The notes below the pieces were generated by a model that was not told the origin of the DNA, made no database searches, and worked only from the letters and a program-made list of their open reading frames with translations. This document shows positions 23,400 to 35,900 of a stretch of DNA of 64,000 nt, in pieces; the first letter of the stretch is position 1; each line of letters opens with the position of its first letter. Source of the stretch: Nissolia schottii (taxonomy: Eukaryota > Streptophyta > Magnoliopsida > Fabales > Fabaceae); NCBI GenBank assembly GCA_003254905.1, contig QANU01029220.1, positions 691,118-755,117 of the forward strand, in the 5' to 3' direction. The translations under genes and the position numbers were made by a program.

Positions 23400-25893
23400 G
23401 AAGTTTTTTCATTCTAGGTACAAGAAAATTATTTTTTAATTGATCTATAAAATTGAAGGGCTTGGAGTGCTCTTTTCTCCTACCTAAGGTTTTGTCCTAC
23501 AGAGTTTTCTCAAGGAGGTTTTAACGAGGCACAAACCCTCGCGGGCTGGCTAAAGCTTGATTTACTTAAAGCCGGTTATCCTTATGTACATTTAATGAAT
23601 GAATAATTCCATTATTCTGCTTACTGTACTTTTGTTATTTAATTTTCATGGGTTCTTTTACACATATGTATGTTTGCAATTACTACAGGAAATACTTAAT
23701 TTTGGGGTCTGATCACGTTAACAACTGAAATGAACAACAATTTAAAACAAATGACTATAGTTATTCATTACTAAATGATGTAATTATTCATTATTTTTGA
23801 ATTTTTCAATAAAATGTTTGCATTTATTTATTTATTTTAATCTTTTTTATCATGTAAGAGGATATAATATTTTTAAATGACAAATAATCTTTGCCATACT
23901 CACTTGTGGTTAAGAATAAAGTTTTATAATGACATAATGATAAAATTGACATTTGACATTATTATCTTTTTTCTTTCCTTTTATTATTTCGTACAAACAA
24001 ACGAGAAAATAATAATTCTTATATTTTATTTCCTCTCATATTTTTTTATCCAAATATACTTATAAAAATACAAATTTATTATATTTATTTCCTCTCATTT
24101 TCTTTCCCTAAAGGTTAGAGAAGGCAAAATTCAAGCATCAACAACAACCTAAAATTTTGCGCATAACAAAGTTTGAGTGGTTAAGCTTTTAATCAGTTAT
24201 TTAAATTAAATTTGAATATGGAGAGGATTAAAAAAATGTAAGATGTAACAACTCTTGATAAAGAAAGACAACTGTCTCAATTTAGTCCCTGTTGTTTTTC
24301 TGTTAGACAATTTCATCACTATTAAAAATTTTTGTCCAATTTTATCCTTGTTATTTTTCAAATTGACCAAAAAAACGATTATCCCTAGAGATACAGCCAC
24401 CTTTGCCTGATGTTTGTGTCTCTTAGATTTCTTCCCCAGTCTACTATAATAATTTCATATTGATGTTTGTACCTATTATTGTATTTACGGCTTAAAATAT
24501 TAACTATGATATTTGGATTTAGAAAAAGGTCTTGAAAGGATTTAGAAAAATATTAACTATCATTTTCTGCTTAAATAAAAAAAAAATTAAAAATTAGGCA
24601 TAATCTAAGGACATTTATGCTGGGATTTTACCATATTCTTTTATAGCTATGGATTTATTATATCCATTTATGCAATAATTTTCATTTCAAATCCCTTTCA
24701 AGTATGCATGATGCACAGTTTATTACTATTGCAAACAACAAAGAAACCCACCATTTATACTGTGAATCATAAACCTAACATTAACCAATTAAAATAGGTT
24801 GAATAAGTTACCATCTTCAAAGATAATTTCCATACAGCATAAAAACTTAGAAAATGATAAATATAACCTTTAGAGATAGAAGATATTGTCATTGATATCG
24901 GTAGTGGAATCAACAACGATACATGGACACCGACATGCAACCCATGACATCACGAATCACACGCCGGTAACAACCACTGTCATCACCAAGTCCTTCACAA
25001 CTAGAATCGCCGCTCCACACTACATTGTCCGCAAAATCGCCTCGCTGCAGACCTCCCTGATGGCACCAAACAGACCCTATGAAACCACAAATACCTGAAA
25101 AAAAGCAGCAGATTGTGAAGATGAGATTGAATTGAAATTGAAATATAAAAACAAAAAAATCGTCAATTAAATTCTCCTTTCCATTGGCTAATTAGCTTCG
25201 TTAAAGCATCATAATTATGAATCAACCATCAGAATGTAAACATTGCTCCATTGCTCAATCCGTGTGCCATCAATCTATGTAGCATTGAAATTTTTTTGAA
25301 ATTATTTAATTTAAATTAGTTACAAATAATTAATGGACATAATTTTGTTGATTGGATCATTTGACTGGTGATTATTTGGAGGAAAACTAAATTAGCAAGA
25401 GATTGTCATGTAAGCAATTTCATTAAGTGGATAGCCTGTTTTTCATATAAAAACTGACTTTTAGACAAGAAAAGAAGTCATTTTTTTGGTGAAATAAACT
25501 GAAGTAAACGCACCGTAAAAAAATAAATAATCCTTGCTACCCCAAAAAGCCCAACACAAAATTCTGTAGCCCATTTATCAGCACACAGGTTCAATTTTCC
25601 AATAATTTTTTCATTAACTACCAATATCATAATATATGTAGTCCAACAAAAACCATAAATCAACAATAATATAATACACTGTTTTGAAATGCAAGCTTTG
25701 TTTTGATTGAATTGAAGGTAAAGATATCAATAAAGCCATAAAAAAATAAATAAAAAAAAATAGTAAAAAGAAGCATTCTCGCACGCACACAGAGGCTCTG
25801 AATAATATTGAAGGAAGAAAGGGTGCTGTGGTGTGCTGTCTCTCTCTTCCTCAAAGCTTCGAGATCCATCGCCCACCGTCGCCGGCGACCGCC
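23400..25893. other. Gene-free region MYB / TMN
   Basis: It holds the MYB 3' end and the TMN promoter. The sequence is AT-rich with no supported ORF. 24886-25098 has a Thr/His-rich open stretch without family resemblance, which I do not call a gene. Confidence 0.5.
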
Positions 25894-28800
25894 ATGTCCT
25901 TCAATTTCTCTTTCCTCTTCCTCTTCTCTCTCATCCTCTCCGCCGCCGTCGCCTCCGAGTCAGATCACAGGGTAAGACCTCCTCCCTCATTTCCTGATTC
26001 TTCCTCTGGATCTACTTTCTCCGCTCAATTTTCGCGTTTAGATCTGTTTCCTTGCTCTAGATCTACGTCTCTCGGTTTCGCTTAGGTTTTTTCTCAGCTG
26101 CTTCTTTGTTTACGCATGATATGGTTGGGTACTGTGTTTGTGGCGTCAGATCTCGCGCGCTTCTAATCGTTCAGGACTATTATGAAATGTAGATGCTTAA
26201 ATTGATTGGCATTGCTCTTGCATATGAAATTCTGTTTCAATTCATCATTGTTCCATCATCACATTGGCTAATTTATTAAAGGATTTTGATCTTTTCACTG
26301 GACTGGGGATTATAAAGTTAAAATGGAAACAGTGTTATTGGCCTCTACTTCCAAACTAGAGGTTTGACATTCACTTATAGTACTTTACTTTCCTTTTTTG
26401 GGGTATGTTAAATGTCTATAGAGTGCTGCTTAGCTTGTTTCAGTTTTGTTTTCTTTGAGTATGCCAATTTGTTTTTAGTATGCATCAATTGTCATTGAAA
26501 CCCTGAAAGAAGAATTGGTTGATTGATGTGTACCCGGGTGCATCAGCAGAAAGTGAACATAATAGGCAATTCATTATTGTTTGAGTGCTTTTAATACAAC
26601 TGTCACACATGATCTCTCACCTGCCTACCAATTTAGTAGTTGTCAGTCCTCTCTGTGTACACTGTCCGTTAGCAATCATTTTGGTTTTGCAAATGAAAAA
26701 ACTATCTCTGGGTATTCAGAGGGCTGGTGGCTGAGTCTGCCCTTTCATTGAAACTTTCCAATTTTGGGCTAGATTTTGACTGGACAGGGCTTGTGCTTTA
26801 TGTCATGTACAAGCTTCATGCTGGACTGGTATCATAATTCAATTCATGGTTACATGAAAATAGTACTTGTTACATGCACGTCCTGAGTTAATTTGTAGAA
26901 TTCACTTTTGGGTGCTCTTAAGCAGTTGTATTTAATCCCTATAACCCTATATCTTTAATCACAGAATCAACCCCCCTGAGCTAGTGGTAAAGATTAAGTG
27001 CTTATACTTCATTTGTAGCTACTAGTCACCCATGCTTTTTGTTTTAAATAGTTTATTTCATTATATTGCAGTATCAAAAAGATGACCCAGTTACCCTTTG
27101 GGTGAACAAAGTTGGTCCTTATAATAATCCGCAAGAAACATACAACTATTACAGCCTCCCTTTTTGCCGTCCACCTGGTAATGCTGCGCACAAATGGGGT
27201 GGTCTTGGTGAGGTTCTGGGTGGCAATGAACTCATTGATAGCCAAATTGAGATAAAGTTCCTAAGTATGCAGGCTTCTCTTGTCCTATTTGTTCCATAAC
27301 AGACCTACTGGTGGATAAACTGGCTTTAATGGATATCTTTTTTTTTTCCCCCCAGGAAATGTGGATAAGACCATCTTTTGCCGTCTGGATCTCGACGATG
27401 CTAAAGTTAAACAGTTTAAGGATGCAATAGAGAATAGTTACTGGTTTGAATTCTTCATGGGTATGTTGTGCATTACTGATAGAATGATTATACTTTTGGA
27501 AAATCAAGAAACTTTAAAAACTTGTAGCATTTTGTGTTTTGGGTCCTTTGTCTGCTGTTGCTTTAACTTGAAGAATATCACAGCAGCAATACGAAGATTT
27601 ATTAATGTAAAGTTACTCAATACTTCATTTAGAGTTAGGAAATTGATATTATGTTGTTGTGATAGGCATAATGATGTGAGGGTTTTCCTATGGGTTGCTC
27701 ATTTATCTGCTTTTGATTTATTAATTCTTGGTTTTTCCTTTTAATAATTTGCACAATAACTTACTCTTGGCACTGTTCCTTCCCATGGTTGTCATATTTG
27801 TTGATCTTCAATGGGCTAAACACAAGTTCAGATGACCTACCATTATGGGGTATGCCTACAACTTCCTCTACCTCTTTATCTTTATTCGATATGATTTTTG
27901 CATTTCATTTGTTGATCAAAGGTACTTCTATTCATGTTTAAGGCTATGTTGGTGAGCTACATCCTGATAAGAACAGTGATAATGGCAAGCATGTCCTTTA
28001 CACACACAAGAATATCATTGTTAAATACAACAATGATCAGGTCAGTAAGTTATTTAAATATCTTCTCTATCTCATTAACTGTTTTGGAATACATGAAGTG
28101 CCATACTTAGGTCCGTAATGTCTGTTGTCTTGCAGATCATTCATGTGAATCTTACTCATGACAACCCAAAACCTTTGGAAGCTAGAAGACCTTTGGACTT
28201 GACATATTCTGTCAAATGGATTCCTACTAATGTCACTTTTGGGCGCCGATTTGACGTGTACCTGGACTACCCATTCTTTGAGCATCAGGTTAAAATGAAT
28301 GGTGCCAGGATTTTTTTTTAATTGTAGTTGTGTAAATTGATGGTTACTTGCTATGTGTTAACTCATGTGGATCCTATCCCGGCCATATGGTTGAGAGAAC
28401 TTTGTTCCATTGTCCTTTTTTTTTATGTAGATCCATTGGTTCTCCATTTTTAACTCTTTCATGATGGTCATCTTTCTTACTGGATTGGTTTCAATGATAT
28501 TAATGCGAACGTTGAGAAATGATTATGCAAAATATGCTCGGGAAGATGATGATTTGGAAACTCTGGTAAGACTTTCTTGACTATTTCTGTGCTTTTTTGT
28601 TTATTTATGGCACATATATCCTTTCTTCCTAGAAAAATCATTGTGATTCTGATTGTCAATTTTCGGTCAACATTCAAATACCAGGAAAGAGATGTTAGTG
28701 AAGAATCTGGCTGGAAACTTGTTCATGGTGATGTTTTTCGGCCTCCTCACACTTTGGTTCTTCTCTCAGCTGTTGTTGGTACAGGTGCTCAGTTAGCATT

Positions 28801-30380
28801 GCTGGTCCTTCTTGTCATCTTGTTGGCTATTGTTGGGATGTTGTATGTTGGGTAAGTACATGGCCTTAAAACTGACTGATGATATTCTGAATATTGATTT
28901 TTGTCAATGTTAGTGTGATCTTGTATAGAATGCACTTAGTGCAATATGCACATGGCATTTTCTGCTTACATATTTCAACTATGATTAAATAATTTATTCC
29001 TCTGGATTCCTGTTGACTGAATGTTGTTCATCTGTTTCGCTTTTCCTTCAATGTGCAGGCGAGGAGCAATTGTCACAACCTTCATTGTATGTTATGCTCT
29101 CACGTCATTCATCTCTGGTTATGTGAGTGGGGGAATGTACTCACGCAATGGGGGTAAGAATTAGCATTGAACATTGTTGCTTGTTTTCTTGCTTTTGTTT
29201 GGATAACTTTATATCAACCTTTTCTTCTCTCCCTGTCCGAAGGTAACAATTACGCTTGCCATTTTTAGGTAAAAATTGGATTAAATCCATGATCCTTACA
29301 GCGTCACTGTTCCCATTCTTGTGTTTCGGAATTGGATTTATCTTGAACACAATTGCTATATTCTATGGATCTCTAGCCGCAATCCCCTTTGGCACAATGG
29401 TGGTTGTCTTCGTTATTTGGGCTTTCATCTCTTTCCCACTAGCACTTCTTGGCACAGTTGTTGGAAGAAACTGGAGTGGTGCTCCAAACAATCCCTGTCG
29501 CGTAAAGACCATTCCACGCCCCATTCCTGAGAAGAAGTGGTACCTTACACCTTCTGTGGTTTCTCTGATGGGAGGATTGCTTCCCTTTGGCAGCATATTC
29601 ATTGAGATGTATTTTGTATTTACTTCCTTCTGGAACTACAAGGTGAATTACTATGCTACAACTTGTTTGGGTATTAAATTTACTCTCTTTTATTTCCTTA
29701 TTAGCTTTTTATAAGATGTACTTAATTATTGTCAGAGCAGAGCCAATAATTATTTCTTGAGGAAAATATTTCTATATAATGATCATTTAAGTAATAACTT
29801 TCAAGCACTGTGAAAACTGAGTAAACACATGCACTCTTTCTTACATATTTCTTTCCCCTTCCGCGTTGTGAAAAACAGGTGTACTACGTTTATGGCTTCA
29901 TGCTACTGGTTTTTGTGATTCTTCTGATTGTTACCGTTTGTGTGACAATTGTGGGGACATACTTTTTGTTAAATGCTGAGAATTACCACTGGCAGTGGAC
30001 TTCTTTCTTTTCAGCTGCCTCAACAGCCGTTTATGTTTATTTGTATTCAATATACTACTTCTATGTGAAGACAAAGATGTCAGGCTTCTTCCAAACCAGC
30101 TTCTATTTTGGATACACGTTGATGTTTTGTCTTGGACTGGGAATTCTCTGTGGTAAGTCTTTAATTTTTATCTCCATTAGGATCACCTATTCACCCGGCA
30201 AACTTGAAATGGGACCTTAATCATGTGCTGGATCTCTATTTTTTAAAAATAAATCAAATGCTAGCGTTCATATTGCCTGAATTAAATTAATTTTTTTCCG
30301 TCAAACGTGCAGGAGCTGTGGGTTATCTTGGTTCGAATTTGTTTGTGAGGAGGATCTACAGAAACATCAAGTGCGACTAA
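25894..30380 (+). CDS. TMN1: Transmembrane nine (TMN/EMP70) endomembrane protein
   Basis: TMN proteins are Golgi/endosome membrane proteins with a large lumenal domain and nine membrane spans. Twelve coding exons join in frame to 585 residues: 25894-25971, 27072-27264, 27356-27460, 27832-27849, 27943-28040, 28136-28288, 28431-28565, 28685-28851, 29059-29153, 29269-29642, 29879-30152, 30313-30380. Residues 1-20 are a signal peptide (SLILSAAVA then SESD). The lumenal part has YNYYSLPFC and [11 protein letters not shown]; the first span follows [15 protein letters not shown], and later exons are nearly all hydrophobic, with [17 protein letters not shown] and [19 protein letters not shown]. The protein ends [10 protein letters not shown], which fits the C-terminal KXD/E COPI-binding signal that holds TMNs in the Golgi. 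Exon 4 is only 18 nt. Length matches Arabidopsis TMN1; other TMN paralogues are possible. Confidence 0.95.
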
Positions 30381-31362
30381 GGCTTCTGTGAGTTGAGACC
30401 AGAGCACTTCCATATGTTTGTTGCTGGAGACAATAAATTCTTAGAGGAAGGAAGCCTCTGGTCATGTGTGGGGACCAAACAAAGTTTACAGGTAGTATCA
30501 CAGGGTTTTGAGAACGAGGATGTATTCTTTTTCTATATTAGGGAAGCCCCGAGATTTTTTTTTACCCTGGCTGTTACCGAAAGCCTCGATTTAGAATGCA
30601 GGGATTGGGTTTTTATAATTTAGATAGCTAGATATCAGACTCTTGTGGTTACTTCTTCCTCTTTTTATAAATAGGTGCGCGATTGGTGGACTGATGTCTG
30701 AATCCCCTATGCTGTTTAGCTATTCAATTAATGTATGTAGTGGGGATTAAGTCATTGGAAATGAATTTTGTGCTTCTGAATTTTGTATCAAAGATATGAA
30801 TATCCTTCCTATCTGTTTAAATATTAAATTACTGACCTGCATTTTTTCTCTTCTCTCTTTTCCTCCATGTTAATAGTTTCCATGTATGATCATGTCTTGA
30901 TGTAACTGGAGGCACGATTTTAGCCAATAATAAACATTCAGCGGTTGTAGAAGCAGAAGTATTTTGCTTGTTTTGCTCTTTCTTTGGAATCCCAATTTTT
31001 TTGGGCCGGAGTTCAAATGAAATTTAACAGTGTTAACACCATTGCTTGTGGTTTCATACGTTCTTCGAAGTTTTTTTTATTAGGTAATTGTATAAGTAGC
31101 ATTACTCGATCCTAATTGCACAGTGCAAGTATTCTGAATTTTGCGGCACTAATATGCTCGTAATTGAAATTCCCTGCCAGTAACTAGAAATTTTGAAAAC
31201 GACTTAGTAGATGGATCTCTTTGTATCGTATGGTTATAATAAATTACCAAAAAAGAATTATAATATAGAGCCATGTAAAACTACGCAGCAAGAGAGTGGC
31301 AACTACAATCACCAACACAATCTGTGGTGATAACATTGATAGATAGACTGAGGCACAAAAAG

Positions 31363-31376
31363 CTGCCACGTGGCAG
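31363..31376. promoter_or_regulatory. Palindromic G-box upstream of ferredoxin
   Basis: CTGCCACGTGGCAG is a perfect 14-bp palindrome with the CACGTG core, about 150 bases upstream of the ferredoxin ATG. Two GATA motifs (gatagatag) lie about 25 bases further upstream. G-box plus GATA/I-box pairs are a known light-response arrangement bound by bZIP and bHLH factors. Function here is inferred. Confidence 0.7.
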
Positions 31377-31497
31377 ATAGGATTCCATGCACGTCCCTGC
31401 ATGTTTTAACCACACTTTCTCCACAGAATCGCAACCATTATCTGTCAACAACACAAAACAAACCACTCTCTTCTGTTCGGGGTTCTGTCTTTGCTGA

Positions 31498-31953
<456 letters not shown>

Positions 31954-32256
31954 GTTTAATAATATGTTACCACCAACAAAAAAAAATAGTTTATTACCAT
32001 TGTCTGTTGTGTTTAATTTTGTGCCTTTTTCTCCACCCAGGGCATGATTGTTTTCATGTTTTCTGGAGAATGAGTAACTTACTGTAATAATTCCTTCATG
32101 AGATAGTAACAAGTGAACTTGGTGTAGATTTAATGATGTTTTACTTGCTGTTTTTTGCATATGATTGTCTGGGATAGTTTCTGGAATTTTTTTTTCTCCT
32201 TTGCACTTTTCTTGGCTTGAATAAGAATCCTGGGTTTGCTAATTTACAAGCAAACA

Positions 32257-32384
32257 TGGTTGGTTGGAGTCGTATGGAACTCCAACGCCTTGATTAGTGG
32301 TCTTGTCTGAGTTTGATCTTTGGAAATGAAATAATTTGTGCTAGGAGAGACTATTTTCTTAATTGGATCCTTCAATTCTTCGAG
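32257..32384 (+). repeat. SINE-like repeat, copy 2
   Basis: It starts ggttggttggagtcgtatgg and carries tgagtttgatc where the first copy has its B-box-like word. Then aatgaaataatttgtgcta matches aatgaaacaatttgcacca of the copy at 8371-8519, and both end near ttgaatcc / ttcaattc. Alignment is by eye; identity is moderate. Confidence 0.4.
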
Positions 32385-32965
32385 TTAAATGTAATCAGTG
32401 AGTCAAAAGTTAACCCGATACAGGTGATTAAAGAAAAAGAAAATGCTTTCTGCGGGGATTTTCTTCTCTATGCCTTAAGCCTCTAGGCCATTCTAGTCAA
32501 TGATACCAATTGCTTCATAGCTCTTCATAGTTGATGAAGCAGATGGGAAGAATTAGATTATCCAAAGTACTAGAAGTAGGGATATGTAAACCATCCGAGC
32601 CAAGTGTTAATGCTCAAACCAAGTTTGTGATAAAAAGATGCTAGCTAAACTTGATTTCTTTGTTTAATCGAGACAAATTTAGTGTGTTTAAACTTGATTA
32701 AAAATAATAAAATATAGAGGTTGCGCTTAATTTGTTTAGGTGGTTGTTTTTATCAGATGTTGATTTTTCTTTTATCTTTTCCTTTCATTGAAAGAAGTTG
32801 TATGTCCAAAATTTCCAAGCCCACTTTGGGGTTTATAACTTAAAAGAGAGAGAAATGATATCTAGTTGTATCTGCAGTACAAGCTTCCTCATCCTGAACT
32901 AGTAATATATCTATGCTTAAGAGCTTTTAAGAATGACTTTGTACATCTATACCCTCTGAAATTGA

Positions 32966-35900
32966 TCATGTCTTCTGAAACAAATCAAGAAGAGTCTCAG
33001 CTTTAGCTTCCTCTTCGTTGCGAACATGTTCTTCCCCATTGTAGAGCGGTTGTGTTGAATCGATATGTACAGATTCAGACAAATACTCGGGCACCTTGAT
33101 TGAGCCTTGGGGGTTGTTGTTGTTGGAAGAAGTCTCAAAATTCAGCTGGTCTACTGAAGTCACTGTTATCTGATTCAAAGACTCTAAGGAAGAGCTTCTA
33201 GTTAGAGTGCCAGATACAACTGTTATCTCATCCCTCTCATCAATTGTTGATTCAAGGGAACACACTGATCTAGCTGTGTGATGTGAATGGTCATGCTTAG
33301 ACTTCTGTTTCACTCTTTTACACCAACTATGCAGTGATTCTCTAACACTCTCTGTCACCAAGGCCTTCTTACATTGCGATCCCATCTACAATAATAATGC
33401 ATTGCCAGTGTCAAAGAGTTTTATATTGTCATGTAATCATATATTGTCACATTAGTAAAAGTAGTCAAGGATTGCACTTACTATATCAAAAGTGTCACAT
33501 ACAACTCATAATTGGATGATAGTGTAAAAATAAATTTTACATTAACATTGCATAACAACTAAACTCATTTGTTTAACATGTTACGAAATATGAGATAGAC
33601 GAAGGTTTTCTTTTTTTCTTTTCTGACTAAGATAGTAGAGGGACTCTTTATCCACCCTATGGCTCGAACTCGAGTCCTTCCATTTCACTTGGTTAGGCTC
33701 AAACCGCAGATAGAAGGAGGCATTGTAAATATCTAATGTGAACTATGTACCCTCAAATAATAACCCAATAAATATACGAAGTTCAAATATTTATAAACAA
33801 CATAGTATAAGGTTTAAGCCAACCTGAGAAACTATTACATTCAGGGGCACAGTCATGTAGCTACACCAGAACTGAACAATAACACTGCAAGTTTTAAAAA
33901 AACAAGAAAAATGTGTGAGTTCCCGCAAATTGAGTATTGTAGAATCTGTAGAATATAATCAAGAAAGTAGAGGAAATTAGACAAACAAAGCAGTTTTGAA
34001 AGAGAGATTAAACGCACCCTGATGCCAACCGAATGATGATCATGTAATGGTTTCTCATGAAGCATGAATTTTCTTTTAGTCCCCACTAGACAACACAGAA
34101 AATCAACAAATTTCATACTTGCAAAGAATTTCATATTAGTCCTCACATTCTTGAAGAGTAAAAAATCTTACCAATGACCAAATAAATGTTGCCATTTCAA
34201 ATGAATTCTGCATGAACAGTAGAGAAAATAAGAACAAGAAACAACTAAGAAGAATGGCCAGGATACAAATAAGGTGAACCATATTTTACCTGAAATATCA
34301 CAAATTGTATCAGCCATAACACTATATCTGGTTTTTTGAACCAAAAAAGTCCATCTCGTGGCTTTACTTGTTGTGTCCTAGCAGATGGGCCTTGTTGCTC
34401 CATAATTTCAAGTGCTAAAGTGGATACAACATGTTGAAGCTTTGTCCCTATTAACATGACAAGCTTTTACATGTAGAGAAATTAGAAATGAACGAAAGTA
34501 ACTTTCAATGGACTGTTTCGTTTTGATTTATTGAAATAAAAAACCAGAATATACATACAATTGCTGGGATAAATGAGAGCCAGAAGTATATATTTAGACC
34601 TGGAAATTTAGAAACTTAAATATGTAAGGAAATTAATCAAAGGCACTAACAATCTACACATCTTCAATTCTGAAGAAGGACAATTACCATGGATGTTCAC
34701 AAAGATGCAGACTATGGCATAAATCCAAAGCGGCCAGCTGCAAATCAAACAAGCTAGTTGAGCTCCAAGTTATTTTCTTGATGTTATTCTTTAAACTGAA
34801 CAGTGAAATTATAAAATCTTAATAAAACATTGCTAGAGTAACATCAAGAAAACTGATGTTATTTTCTTGATGTTTTTATTTCTCACTACTATTTTCTCTA
34901 TTCAATCTTTGAGAATTGAAACTTGCAACACATAATTAGCAGTTCAACGAATGCTGATTCTTCCTTTCCCTCACGCCATTCGCTATGTTAATCACAAGCG
35001 TTCGATGTTAATTAAGTAGATTGCTGCCAATGACTTACATACACAGTAATCAACTAAAAGGAGAAATCTATTTCAGAAGGGTTCATAATCATACCTTATG
35101 CCTAGAATGCCATGAAATTCATCTTCCATGCTTCGAACCATGTAGTTATGAAAATTATATGACAGCGGCAGTTTGTGCTCCTGTAAATTTATAAAACAAG
35201 GAGCACATTATACCAGTGATGTGGAATCAAAGAGTCAGGAAGATGAAGAATACATTGAAGAGAAAGTTAATGATTCTATTCTGGAAAAGCATCTGATTTT
35301 CATCTTCAAAGATTTGTTAAGATTCCTTCAATAGAGTGGAATTGAAAGATCAAAGAAGAACAATGGACAAAAGAATCTCCACTTTTGCATTACATAGTCC
35401 TAAATCCATCAAGAGGCCAGAAAAAAATATATAAAAAAATTCTCTATAAATAAAAAACTTACAGTGATGAAACCCAAACGGAGTGCAAGATAATCTGATT
35501 TTTTGATAGAACTCCTAAATTGACGTAGAAAACAAAGCTGCAAAGTCAAACCACAAATTGTCATCCATTATAAGACATCTAAAACACACAAGACTGATAT
35601 TAAGAAAAGGTAAAATAAAGGAAAAAACAAGTTGCAAGAACAATTTCCAATCCAGGAATATTTCACTATCTTCTATACGTCTGAAATTGAAAGATGCAAC
35701 TTGGAATCAAAATATCATCTCAATAAAAAATAACCTCAAATAATATTAAGGATGTGTAATAGTGTTAATGATATATCACCATCCATATGAGTATTGGACT
35801 CCTGCTCCATGGATGAGAGGTGTGATGGAAAACAAAGGTTGTCTGCCGCCTCATCACCTTGATTCTCTTGCCTGGAACAAAAATTAGTAAAAGTAAAAGC

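Noticed and set aside
24886-25098. Thr/His-rich 70-residue ORF as a small gene
   Set aside because: Low-complexity composition, no start context or family resemblance, and no splice partners.
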